From contig JAWRVZ010000282.1 in the NCBI GenBank assembly GCA_037043235.1, positions 372,001 to 436,000 of the forward strand: a stretch of DNA of 64,000 nucleotides, written 5' to 3'. The notes beneath the pieces are model-generated. The model did not search any database. It had not been told where the DNA came from and saw nothing but the letters and a program-made list of their open reading frames with translations. How positions within the stretch are numbered: position 1 is the stretch's first letter; each line of letters opens with the position of its first letter. Source of the stretch: Rhodeus uyekii (lineage: Eukaryota; Chordata; Actinopteri; Cypriniformes; Acheilognathidae). Made by a program: the position numbers and the translations under genes. Shown in pieces: positions 20,581 through 30,123 of this stretch.

Positions 20581-21414
20581 TGAGCTATTTGAATATGTGC
20601 ATAATTGAATTCAGAGCATCATGAATGATTGGTTATGATAATCGTGAGAAACAATGGTTTTTGCGATAGTGTAATTAAACCTGGCATGTTTGAATGTACG
20701 GACATGTGAATAAGATTTGGGAGTTGTGATGAACGGAAAGGTTACCAGTGAATAATGGCTTAGATGTCACCAAATGGAAAATCACCCTATATCTATATTT
20801 TCTAAATGCATTTATTTTTTATTATGAAAGATTCATCTATACATGTTTTTTTCACATTGTTATTTTTAATTAAAAGTACAGATTCTTCAATCATTTAGTG
20901 TACTTAAATCCCGCCCCGCTCTTCTCGAGTGTAAGTTCACATGTCTCCATCATCCAATCACCACCAATCCCCACCCTACTTTTCTGTGTCATTGCTGCTT
21001 TAAACCTCTGTCTCCTCCTCACACAATGCTATCATATGACTTGAGAAGAATGTAGTGTATATGTAAATCACACACTTTTTATTGTGATTTGTGTTTTCTC
21101 TGATGACAGACTCTGGTCACTTTTTTTCTAGAATGGAGCAGCATTTGCCACACCCTCTTAATATTTTATCTTCAGTCACATGTTCCTCTTTGTTTTCTGC
21201 ACTCATCTGTCTCTGTGGACACCAATCATCATTTCCGTTCATCGCCATGTGATGTGAAGTTCTTCAACTCCACTGTTCGTGGCTGCATGTAGACATGCTG
21301 TTATTGTCATCTTTTTTGATGATTACCTGAGTTTTTCTTTTTCTAGCCTTTTGAACTCTTCATCATCACAGTGTCAGTGTTCTGCTTTTGTATTCCATGG
21401 AAGAACACCCATTT
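20581..21414. other. spacer, no gene seen
   Basis: AT-rich DNA with only short random frames. Confidence 0.45.
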
Positions 21415-22364
21415 GTAGTGCTGTAGTCAAGACCACCTAAACCTAGACCAAGCTGAGACAAAGATCACAGTGTGTTGAGACAAAGACGAAACCAAAGCTA
21501 TGTGGGGTTAAGTCCAAGACCAAGTCAGGGTGAGACTGAGTCAAGATCAGACCAACACTCCTCAAAATCCTTTAAAATAACCATATCCACTGTCTGAGAA
21601 AGGTCTCGTATTTAGTCAATAAATAAAATTAGAACAAAACACTATATAAATCTGGCAGAGCAGTTGGGAAATTAAGAAAATATTCAGGGAGAGCCACCAG
21701 AAACTGTAATTAACACTCAACTACACCACCCTGAATACAATGTGAAATGCCAACCCTACTCATGAGGGGCGCATAGATCTGTTACCCATAAATGGGTGAG
21801 TAGAGACACATAGACAAGGGAGTACAAAGATGGGGAAACTTTATAAAATCATACAGTACAATTAATAAAAACATTAATCAAACAAGGGCTAACTATTCAC
21901 ATGTAATGAAAAAACGAACTGAGAACGGGAGAAAAAAGAAACACTTTACAATACTACACAAGGCACGGCAGCAAATGTGGATAGCATTAATTGACAGCAG
22001 GCAAACCTCTCCCACACCACTCTAAATTACGAAAGGAAAAAAACACTTAGCAATAAAACAAACAATAATTAGCTGGTACTAACCAGCCCAAATGAAATCA
22101 ACAACAAAAAACCCTACAAAAACCCAGAAAACGAAAGACCGTCGTACATACCAGATGTTCACAACCCACCGCTATGTTTAGTCACTCACCATAGCGTGCA
22201 GCTATTTGTTCGTCAACAAACAACATAGTAACTCAAATAATAAATTAACATTCCATTAATGAGAATACTCCTTAAAACAGAAGTGCCATCTGATGCCCGA
22301 GGCAGCCCACGCACAACAACACGAAGCAGAGATGCCGGATCAAACATTTTAAAACATGTGATGG
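21415..22364. repeat. unassigned repetitive sequence
   Basis: 21420-21560 is a run of imperfect GACCAAG/GAGACAAAG words of a low-complexity type common in fish DNA. 21780-22240 has an A-rich composition with a reverse-complemented TTTATAAA signal and may be an old LTR. No coding capacity or terminal repeat was found. Confidence 0.3.
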
Positions 22365-22368
22365 CCCA
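22365..22368. repeat. candidate 4-bp target duplication CCCA, left
   Basis: CCCA precedes the left LTR terminus at 22369 and CCCA follows the right LTR terminus at 28427-28430. A 4-bp match alone is weak, but it sits exactly at both predicted ends. Confidence 0.6.
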
Positions 22369-22704
22369 TGTAGCGATTCTAAGCCTAAGGGAAATGGTGC
22401 GGATCTATGCGTGCGTGAGTCGTTCTGTGATCGAACACACATAAATCTGCACATAGGGGAATTTGGATATTAACAGTTAATTATAACGGATTATAACAAT
22501 TATTAATATCTATGGCTTGATTCGACTTGTAGAATTTTCTTTAATTCTAGAAAAGAGTTCAAAGGACGGATAATTGTTATAATCCGTTATAATTAACTGT
22601 TAATATCCAAATTCCCCTATGTGCAGATTTATGTGTGTTCGATCACAGAACGACTCACGCACGCATAGATCCGCACCATTTCCCTTAGGCTTAGAATCGC
22701 TACA
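22369..22704. repeat. palindromic (fold-back) LTR end
   Basis: 22369 to about 22570 is the reverse complement of the last about 200 bp of the 3' LTR (28228-28426). From about 22573 to 22704 the sequence turns round and repeats the last about 130 bp of the LTR in the plus direction, ending GAATCGCTACA. The pair forms a hairpin with arms of about 130 bp and a loop of about 70 bp. The U3 half of a normal 5' LTR is missing, so the usual promoter is lost. Confidence 0.88.
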
Positions 22705-24505
22705 TATAATGGTGGAGAATCAGCGGGCACCGTTTTAAACTTGTGTTTGAGCAAACTCAGTCCAGTCTAAGTGTGTATGTATATGTTTTGTTGTAACGTG
22801 CGTTGCGCAAAGTGAGTGCCGCCGAGCAACTCACTCTGCCTAAAACCTAATGAGCTCATGTTTCTGAACCCGGTCTGTTAACACGTCTATTTGTCTATCA
22901 TTTAGCCTTTGTTAACAAGTAAATCCGTTAAAAACTGCAGTCAATATTAAAATCGCATCTGCAGAGACGAAGAAATCTCTTTGCAGAGCATTTTAATATT
23001 TGTTTATATCCCTGTTGGACGAAGAAATCTCCTCAGTGGATAACGTTTGATCCGAGCGAGTCTCCTCCGATCAACCCTGTTTAGGCCTTTATTGTGTCGT
23101 TAGTCATTCATCGCGTATGTCCGATGCTTTGTAACTTGGCGAATTCGCTCCGTTGAGCCCACGCGGAGTAATTACCCACGTGCGCTCAGGCAGATCAGAC
23201 AAAGAAAGTCGCGCCACGACAGTTTTGTGTGATATGAGCCAGGAGCTAGGTGTAAGCTCTGATCCAGCTTAAAAACGACAGTGAAGAAAGCCTGTTCGTT
23301 TATATTTGTGCTTTAATGGTAGTGAAAGGTTCATGCCAGGCACTTCCTTGATCCGCCGCGATCGAAAGAGGAACCAAAAGTTATATATAGAGAGATTTAT
23401 TGCATGCGTGAGTATTTTGCAGCTTCAATGAACCATTGAACCCGCCCAAAATTCAAATCACGAGCGTTGGGATTGGCGCTGCTTCTCTGACCAAACAGAG
23501 CGCAGGCCCTCCTCCCTACGTCATCGTCGCAGCGAACTCGATAACGCCACCTGGTGGACATTATTCGTAGTGCGGCTTCTCCTCTTTGTTTTCTCTCTCA
23601 ATTTTCCTGAAGGTTAATCCTAACTTTCCCTTTTGCTGCTTTAGTTCTGCCCAGAACTGTAATTTTCACTGTTACTGTTATTTGACACTCTCTGTCTCTA
23701 CGACTCTTCACACTTATTTAAATTTGTGTTAAACAAGTTTAACTTAAATTCAAATAAAGTTGTATCAGTGTCACCACAGGCATTCAATGATTAACACGCC
23801 CCCTGGAGGTCATGCTCAGATCTTTCCTCCCATGACTTTCCTTTGAAGTGTTATTTCTGCTTAAGTGCCTATTTATTGTAACAGCAAATTTCCAAAATTA
23901 TACAGGTACCTTGGCACCTGGTTATTTGAAATTCGGTTTAAACTAAGTTTAAATTCAACATTTTCAAATTAACATTGAGTGCCTTTGGGGCTTTCCCCCT
24001 CTAAGCATCCAGTCTCCCTAAGGGTTATTACTCGACAGCGCCACCGCTCTGTCGGGTCCGCAATAACACCTAGTGGCGAAGCTTAGAGTTTCTCCTCCCC
24101 TCTTACCATTTCCTGTTACTTTGTTTTCGATTTTTAATCCACTTTAATATTTTTGTTTGTTTTATCCTGCCCTGTGTACCTCACTGTCCTGTTGTGTTTC
24201 TTTCAGTTCACATACAGACAGAACCGGTGAGAACAAGCAAGGAAAGCTAAATATTAGATTGGAACCCAGCCGCCAGAGTCATCACACGACCCAATAGGCT
24301 GCCGCCGTCAAAATCTTTATTTAGGCTTGGCCCTCATCAATATTCACGGCCAAAGATATTAAGTATCTGAACCGTAGCTCACTAACAGTCTATACTGTTA
24401 GCTCTAAATTTGTACTTGAAACGTGCAAAATTTTAGCTCTAAATTCTGCAAGGACTTGCATTGTGTTTCTTTTGTGCTGTGTTCTCTCGTCAACAGTACG
24501 CCAAG
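22705..24505 (+). other. long leader of LTR element
   Basis: TGG at 22710, six bases after the LTR, could open a primer-binding site (TGGTGGAGAATCAGC), but I cannot assign a tRNA. The rest has no long frame. Two copies of GACGAAGAAATCTC lie at about 22966 and 23018. A pyrimidine stretch with CAG (TCTCGTCAACAG, up to 24496) lies 9 bp before the gag ATG and could be a splice acceptor. Length (1.8 kb) is large for an LTR leader. Confidence 0.5.
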
Positions 24506-26401
24506 ATGTCCTGTGCATCCAGCCCTGCTGCTCACTGGGACAACCTCGAGACCTGGCTGTCTGCTATGACCCATGAGTTCCTGCCAGGAGTCACCGGCGA
24601 CCTACAGCAGCTGAGCAGAGAACAGCTGGACGACGATCTGAACAGGCTAACGACCCATGATCCCACACAGAGCTACAATCGCAAAGAATGGGCCAAGATC
24701 ATCGGGAGGCTCGCTCACAATCTGATCGTCCAGACACGGCTCAGCGAGAATAACAACACCCAGCTGGAGCAGGAGACAACAGCGCTCAAACTTCAGGCTG
24801 AGGAGGCCTGGAGGAACCAGGCTGACGCCCAGACTCGTCTAGATCAGCTACTCGTCGAGGCTCAGGAACGGCACAGCGGAGCGGATGAGACCGACACAGA
24901 GCTACAAGACAAAGTTGAGAGACTCCAAAATGCACTCAGAGAACTACGTGCTAACACAGAGCACCGAGAGCAGTTGGAGAAAGACCACAGAGAGGACTTA
25001 AATGAACAGCTCCAACAAGGCGAAGCTCTCCTGATCAGAGCTGGAAATGAACTAAAAGAGAAGGATGCTGAGGCCAGAGCTTGCAAAAAGCACCTGCAAC
25101 TGGCCAGAACCGAAATCCTTGCTCTAGCACATGAAAGAGACAATCTTAAAGATGAACTCGACAATGCTCACAGAGAGCTCAGACATTCCTACAAGCTGTA
25201 CAGCAAGCAGCTAGGGGAAATGCACAACACAGTGTTTCCCCTGAACAATAGGTCAAGACCTCCGAGTCAAGAGTTCCTTGTTCCCAAGGGGGGTGCTAGC
25301 CCACAGTTCAAAGTGTCACCAGCCAGCTTCCCAGAACCCCGTTCAGCAGCGAAGGGGTGGGAACCTTCCCAAGACATTCCTGCCGCCAGGCACGGCAGCG
25401 CGCACAAAGAACTTGACAGGCTGGCCAGAAACATCCCCACTTTCACCCCAAGCCCTGCAGGAGGACACGACGTGCATGCCTATCTGCAGGATATAGACTT
25501 TGTTTTACAAACTGTGCACAATGTGACAGCATGGGACAGATTGTATTTGCTTCGAATCACATCAAGCCGGGATGTACGCAGCTTCTTGGATCGACAACCA
25601 GAAACTGTCAAAACCAACTATCAACAGCTGCGACAGGCTTTGATTCAAGAGTTCTCTGATCCTGAGTCAGACAACGGGTTCTTCGCTGCTATGGACCTTA
25701 CACAGGGCCGAGCAGAAACCCCGCAAGCATTCTACAATCGACTGCGACAGACCTACTTCGGAGCACGGAACGAGCCTGGAATGGAGGAGGATCTGAACTT
25801 CAAAATTCTGTTCCTCCGAAATCTGCATCACACAGTGAGCCACCATCTAGGAGTTCTGGTCTGTCCCCGCAGCATGTCCATCCAACAGCTGCGGGACCTC
25901 GCCCATAAAGCTTACATCAAGCAAAAGACTGTCACTGAAAAGACTGTAAAAAACCCAACAGTCTACCCTGTCTTCTATCACAGCGCTGAACTGTCACTAG
26001 AGGGTGCCCAGCAACACCACAACAGTGGGCACCCAAACAGAGAGTCAAGATCGTTTCCAGCCAGCAGAGGGCACCATAACTACAGTGGTGCCCGTCCCAT
26101 GCACCAGCCCAGACACTCTGAAAGATTCTGGGACCAGCCACGTTCACCCCACAACACAAAGGGTGGAGCCACGTGGGATGGTAGCCGATGGCCCAGAAAC
26201 GACCGACACTCATCGAACGGTGCGTACAGCCCAGAGAGTCACCGGCGAAATGGCTTTCGACAGGGCCCAAACAAGCCCAAGTCCAAGTTTGTTCCAGAAC
26301 AGAAAGGTGCAACTATGTCTGAAACAGCTGAGATCCTGAAGATTCTAAGAGAACTTGTCAACAGGACACCTCAAAAGGACGACAGGTCAGACCACGCATG
26401 A
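24506..26401 (+). CDS. Gag-like protein with long coiled coil (631 codons)
   Basis: Putative particle-forming protein. The ATG at 24506 (MSCASSPAAH) is chosen; the 15 codons before it begin at a TTG. Residues about 1-75 form a small N-terminal domain. Residues about 80-240 are charged heptad-like sequence (ELQDKVERLQNALRELRA), a strong coiled-coil candidate. Residues about 300-480 resemble a retroelement capsid (IPTFTPSPAGGHDVHAYL, YLLRITSSRDVRSFL, QAFYNRLRQTY). Residues 500-600 are basic and rich in Arg, Gly, His and Asn but have no Cys-His zinc knuckle. The frame ends in TGA at 26399-26401, immediately followed by CTAG in an otherwise open phase. The full-length, stop-free state is unlike the decayed elements around it. 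Confidence 0.85.
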   Translation: MSCASSPAAHWDNLETWLSAMTHEFLPGVTGDLQQLSREQLDDDLNRLTTHDPTQSYNRKEWAKIIGRLAHNLIVQTRLSENNNTQLEQETTALKLQAEEAWRNQADAQTRLDQLLVEAQERHSGADETDTELQDKVERLQNALRELRANTEHREQLEKDHREDLNEQLQQGEALLIRAGNELKEKDAEARACKKHLQLARTEILALAHERDNLKDELDNAHRELRHSYKLYSKQLGEMHNTVFPLNNRSRPPSQEFLVPKGGASPQFKVSPASFPEPRSAAKGWEPSQDIPAARHGSAHKELDRLARNIPTFTPSPAGGHDVHAYLQDIDFVLQTVHNVTAWDRLYLLRITSSRDVRSFLDRQPETVKTNYQQLRQALIQEFSDPESDNGFFAAMDLTQGRAETPQAFYNRLRQTYFGARNEPGMEEDLNFKILFLRNLHHTVSHHLGVLVCPRSMSIQQLRDLAHKAYIKQKTVTEKTVKNPTVYPVFYHSAELSLEGAQQHHNSGHPNRESRSFPASRGHHNYSGARPMHQPRHSERFWDQPRSPHNTKGGATWDGSRWPRNDRHSSNGAYSPESHRRNGFRQGPNKPKSKFVPEQKGATMSETAEILKILRELVNRTPQKDDRSDHA

Positions 26402-26410
26402 CTAGGCGTG
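26393..26410 (+). promoter_or_regulatory. candidate stop-codon readthrough site TGA-CTAG
   Basis: The gag stop reads GCA TGA CTA GGC, and the phase stays open for 455 codons. UGA followed by CUAG is the strongest known readthrough context in vertebrate genes, and UGA followed by C is used by alphaviruses; gammaretroviruses join gag and pol by readthrough of UAG. The use here is inferred. I saw no obvious stable stem-loop directly downstream. Confidence 0.65.
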
Positions 26411-27769
26411 AGATGTGAAATCAACACCATCACTATAAGCCCTCAAACTGAACAGCAAGTCCAGATTCCAGCATTCCAACCACAGATCACAGAAACGACC
26501 TACCAATCTTCAAGCATCACACAACTGTTGCTGACTGCACCGACAGAACAAGTGTATTCTCTCCAGCACCCAACCAGTCAGCCTCACAAGGCACCTGCAA
26601 GTGCTGTAGTGGTTGTCAGCCTCCCTGACAATTCACCTGAGACTAGCACCACCTGCTTAGCAGTCACCACTCAAGTCCCAACACTAAGACTCTTAGGAAA
26701 CCTGATTGAAAAGGGGGTGACCCGGAAACTGCATCTAGCAGTCACCTTGGAGAATGAGATGAGGCTTGAGGCCCTTGTTGACACGGGGGCAGACCTCACT
26801 TTAATGTCATCCCAACTCTTTGACAGACTCCAAGCTGCAGCTAAGAGACAGAACCGAACTCTAAAATCACAAAAATGTGTGTTGAATGTGCACTCATACA
26901 GCCAAAATGAGGTACAGCTCGAACACACTGCTCCCATCCACCTCACAATCGGTCCAATGAGTCTGGTACACCCAGTGTACGTATCACCTGTGGACACATT
27001 TCCTCTCATCATCGGCAAAGATCTGCTAGATCGTTTCGAACCCCTGCTGGACTTTAGACACTTGAAAATTTGGGCCCAAGTGCGAGAACCCCTGTCTCTC
27101 CAGTCACCTAGGACAACTGAACCAGACTGTCAGGTCACGGAGGTCACAGGAACTCAGCCAGAGGTCGCGGGAACTTTCACAGCCGTGTCAGCTCCCGGGA
27201 AAATTTCAAGTTCACTGCTGTGCACCTTCCAACCTTTCAAAGACTTTGACTCTGACCTCCCCAAGGTCACAACAAACTTGCAGTTGAATGATGTCACAAC
27301 AACAGACATCATTCTTGCATTGTGGGCAGACAACTCAGCCATCAGTCTCACACTGCTCAACGCCCTCATCAAAGACACACCTGACCTTCCCTTCACCAGC
27401 AAGCGCACCTGCTTCCCTGTTGACTCCTGCTTGTCAACAATGAGAACTGCCAAGAACACTTGCGCTTTGAACTTGAACTGGAATGGCAGGTGTTTAACCC
27501 ATTACTTCCTGGTCCTCCCGGACCTGCCACACGATGTCTACATCGGAGCAGACATTTTGATTCGCCTTAAAGCTCAAGTGGATTTTATTGACAAAATGGT
27601 ATGGGCCCCAATGACTTTAAAATCTTCTCTTCAGCTTCCAGCCCCTTCTTCTTCCAGTCCCTTCTTCCTGTTCCTTTTCTTCCTCTTGCAACTCTCCTCT
27701 GGCGCGGATTCTTGGATCCTGAGCGCCATTTTCCACAAAGGACATTACCAGATTAAGAACCCAATTTGA
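26402..27769 (+). CDS. retropepsin-like protein in gag phase, two protease folds
   Basis: Aspartic protease domain expected to cut Gag. The phase continues from gag after the TGA; the first in-phase non-ATG start is at 26408 and no ATG lies near the N-terminus, which supports readthrough. Counting from 26408, the first domain (about 95-225) has VDTGADLTLM with D125-T126-G127 at 26780-26788, and ends IIGKDLLDRF. A second domain (about 290-400) repeats the plan: LALWADNSAISLTLL with D308-N309-S310 in place of DTG, and YIGADILIRL at its end. The last about 45 residues are Ser-rich and hydrophobic (SPFFLFLFFLLQ) and may come from joined 3' sequence. No RT follows before the stop at 27767-27769. 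Confidence 0.75.
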   Translation, partial: LGVRCEINTITISPQTEQQVQIPAFQPQITETTYQSSSITQLLLTAPTEQVYSLQHPTSQPHKAPASAVVVVSLPDNSPETSTTCLAVTTQVPTLRLLGNLIEKGVTRKLHLAVTLENEMRLEALVDTGADLTLMSSQLFDRLQAAAKRQNRTLKSQKCVLNVHSYSQNEVQLEHTAPIHLTIGPMSLVHPVYVSPVDTFPLIIGKDLLDRFEPLLDFRHLKIWAQVREPLSLQSPRTTEPDCQVTEVTGTQPEVAGTFTAVSAPGKISSSLLCTFQPFKDFDSDLPKVTTNLQLNDVTTTDIILALWADNSAISLTLLNALIKDTPDLPFTSKRTCFPVDSCLSTMRTAKNTCALNLNWNGRCLTHYFLVLPDLPHDVYIGADILIRLKAQVDFIDKMVWAPMTLKSSLQLPAPSSSSPFFLFLFFLLQLSSGADSWILSAIFHKGHYQIKNPI

Positions 27770-27873
27770 ACTTACCGCGGACTCCAACGGACCCGCCCAG
27801 CAAGACGCAAACCTCGGACCAGATCGGAATTCACACGCACGAATTCCGACCAGCCACAAAAGAAACATAAGCA
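27770..27873 (+). other. 3' untranslated part and possible polypurine tract
   Basis: Short stretch between the protease frame and the LTR. ACAAAAGAAAC near 27856-27866 is purine-rich and could prime plus-strand synthesis. It also contains the small palindrome GGAATTC-n8-GAATTCC at about 27825-27847. Confidence 0.4.
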
Positions 27874-28426
27874 AGTAGCCCTTAAGCGATCTTTAAGATT
27901 ATACCAATAAGTTGGTCTGATTCCTTGTTTGTTCTCAAATAGGTTATTGTCTGTAATACTACCTTCCTTTGTCTCTCCCTCTCCTACTCTCTCTCTTATT
28001 CTCTCTTCTTCCCTTTTTCAATTAATCTGTGTATGTTTGTCTATTGTTTGTCGATTATTAAAATATATATATTCACACGTGATTGCCTCTGAATTGCTCA
28101 ACCATAAGTCACTTTAATGGTGACCGATCCTTGTTACAAATTAATGGAAAGATCTTTCTTTGTGGCCAAAAGAAACCTTTCCTTTTTATAGAGTTTATAA
28201 GGTCAATATTTGCTGGACAAATTATCCGTCCTTTGAACTCTTTTCTAGAATTAAAGAAAATTCTACAAGTCGAATCAAGCCATAGATATTAATAATTGTT
28301 ATAATCCGTTATAATTAACTGTTAATATCCAAATTCCCCTTTGTGCAGATTTATGTGTGTTCGATCACAAAACGATTCACACACACATAGATCCGCACCA
28401 TTTCCCTTAGGCTTAGAATCGCTACA
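27874..28426 (+). repeat. 3' LTR of Gag-protease element
   Basis: The right end GAATCGCTACA (28416-28426) is certain because it is repeated at 22704 and inverted at 22369. The left limit is tentative: AGTAGCCCTTAAGC near 27874 mirrors the inverted right end. A TATA-like TTTATAGAGTTTATAAG lies at about 28186-28202. 28198-28426 is the part confirmed by the left-end copies. Confidence 0.6.
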
Positions 28427-28825
28427 CCCACTACTAATAGGTTCACAATTTACACTTGACACTGAACTAGAAATATGATAAAATAATAATAAAGTGATAG
28501 CCTGACTTTTTTAATAAAAAACTGTCAGTTGGTGGCGACAAACCACTTAATGAGTGAGCCATTGAATCATTTATTCAACCAAATTTTTTCAAGGCAGCTT
28601 TTCAGTCTCTAAAAATCTCTAAAACTTACACAACCGTTTCCATTGGTTCCAGAGCCATGGGAGGCACTTTTATCTTCCAGAACTCTTCATCTCTCTCTCT
28701 ACCCTTGATGTCGGCATGGTCAAAGAGTATCCCACAGGTGGAGCGTGTAATTTTGGTGCAAAAGGCAGCCACCTTGGTTAAACTGCCTCTCCTTTCACCA
28801 AAAAGTGTGTGTGGTTTTTTTTACT
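28427..28825. other. spacer, no gene seen
   Basis: AT-rich; starts with the duplication CCCA. From about 28640 the sequence may belong to the DIRS fragment that follows, but no motif supports it. Confidence 0.4.
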
Positions 28826-29262
28826 TCAGGCCATACAGTTTCCTCATGGACAGAGCCCTGAAGTGGAGAATTGTTTCAACAACCTTGGTTGAGAGACCAG
28901 AGCTGAGCCAAGCCCACAATCTCAATATAGTTTGGTACAAGGATGCCCCCTGCCTGGGATAGGAGGTCCTTCCTCCTACCGGAATCTCTGCGAAGTTCCA
29001 TCAATGGCAGACACTAGGTCCGAAAGCCACACTAGGTGAGATGGACCTTGTCCCAGCAAACTCTCTCCAGAACTCCTGGGAGCAGAGTGAAAAAGTGTAG
29101 CCTCGGCCACGTCTGAACCAAATCCGCTCTACCACCTCAGGTTAGAGCTCCATTCCCTGGGCCTCAGCCGCTGCCTCGACAGGATGTCTGCTCTCAATTT
29201 TTGGGTCCCTGGGATTTTAATTGCTCGAAGAGAGAGCAATTTCCCTTGAGACCAAAGGAGTA
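28826..29262 (-). pseudogene. DIRS pol fragment D (RNase H end, recombinase start)
   Basis: Read on the minus strand, the sequence shows LRADILSRQRLRPREWS, the typical end of the DIRS RNase H region, then WLSDLVSAIDGTSQRF, and finally ETILHFRALSMRKLYGLK, the usual start of the tyrosine recombinase. Several stops and shifts interrupt it, so it is dead. DIRS elements encode RT, RNase H and recombinase on overlapping frames; here only the border region remains. Confidence 0.68.
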
Positions 29263-29734
29263 TCTGTCACGCCAAATGATGCTTTATTAACACATTCGGG
29301 AGGAGCATGTTCAAAGGATTAATGCAATCAACTCGTTATCAGCAATTACACATCATCCTATCTGCATGAGGAAGCATGTATATATAGACATGTTCGACTC
29401 ACCTACACCTCTTTACAGTTTATGGCATCCCTCCACCACCACAACTCCTCACACTTGATTGTTCCTGTAAAAGTCAGGATATGGAGGGAGTGCTCCAGGT
29501 TCCGGCTAAATACCGAGGTCGGAGCCCTCTCCTCCGACAGCACGGCAAATGCGCATACCATTTACTACTCCTGAATCATTTGTAAGTGTGAACTCGTGAA
29601 CTTGTAAAGCGGACATGAACACAGACCCACACAGTCTGTCTGGACAACAACATGATGTCCCCTGAGGACAGGGAGAAACACTCGAATACCCAAACAGACT
29701 GACCAAATAACTGACTAAATAACTCACAAGTCAA
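29263..29734. repeat. unassigned, possible old LTR
   Basis: Starts TGTCACGCC and soon after contains TTTATTAACAC, a reverse-complemented poly(A)-like signal, and TATATATAG near 29380. This suggests a minus-strand LTR, but the other end and target duplication were not found. Confidence 0.3.
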
Positions 29735-29864
29735 GTCACCTTTACTTATATAGCGCTTTTTTCAATACAGATTGTTTCAAAGCAGCTTTACAGTGGTCAC
29801 ATGAAAACATTATAAACAAAGTTTGTTTGGCTGAACGGTAGCCTTAACAATTGAATTAATTGAA
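29735..29864 (-). mobile_element. L2-type LINE 3' end, copy 1 (interrupted)
   Basis: The block from CAAGTCAAGTCACC through TATAGCGC and CAGCTTTACAGTGGTCAC to GCTGAACGGTAGCCTTA recurs at 31261-31380 and 34602-34720. It continues at 30124-30167 (AAAGAGCAGGCAAATTAATA) after an inserted LINE tail. The tail word is (ACTTG)n on the minus strand. Confidence 0.75.
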
Positions 29865-30123
29865 TTAATCCCCCCCCCCCAGCAATACTCTGTCCAAAAT
29901 TAACTCACTTCTGACATTCTGTCCTTATCTATCCCCTCCCCAACTCCATACAAAAAATCCCAGCATGTGACCACATGTACTGTGTATGTTGATGTATGTA
30001 TTGTTGTTTGCTACTCATGTTGTGTTGTATATGTGCACTGGAAGCTTCAACACCAAGACAAATTCCTTGTGTGTGCAAGCACACTTGGCAATAAAGCTCC
30101 TTCTGATTCTGATTCTGATTCTG
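29865..30123 (+). mobile_element. truncated LINE 3' end with (TTCTGA)n tail
   Basis: Ends CACTTGGCAATAAAGCTCC followed by four TTCTGA-type repeats at 30099-30123. This is a common 3' end of fish non-LTR elements. The insertion splits an L2 3' end, since the two halves of that unit are continuous at 31261-31421. Starts with a C-run of 11 at 29870-29880. Confidence 0.65.

Larger units (their letters stand above)
22369..28426 (+). mobile_element. LTR retroelement with Gag and protease frames only
   Basis: A 6.06-kb unit on the plus strand: palindromic LTR end (22369-22704), long leader (22705-24505), Gag frame (24506-26401), protease-like frame in the same reading phase (26402-27769), and a 3' LTR ending at 28426. 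RT, RNase H and integrase are not recognisable anywhere in it. Both outer ends show the same LTR terminus (TGTAGCGATTC at the left, GAATCGCTACA at the right). It may be a non-autonomous family moved by a complete relative, or a deletion copy. The long intact frames argue for recent activity or selection. Confidence 0.85.

Noticed and set aside
27650..27769. Hydrophobic C-terminus of the protease frame as an envelope signal peptide or membrane anchor
   Set aside because: Only about 12 hydrophobic residues in a Ser-rich run, with no further env-like sequence before the LTR.
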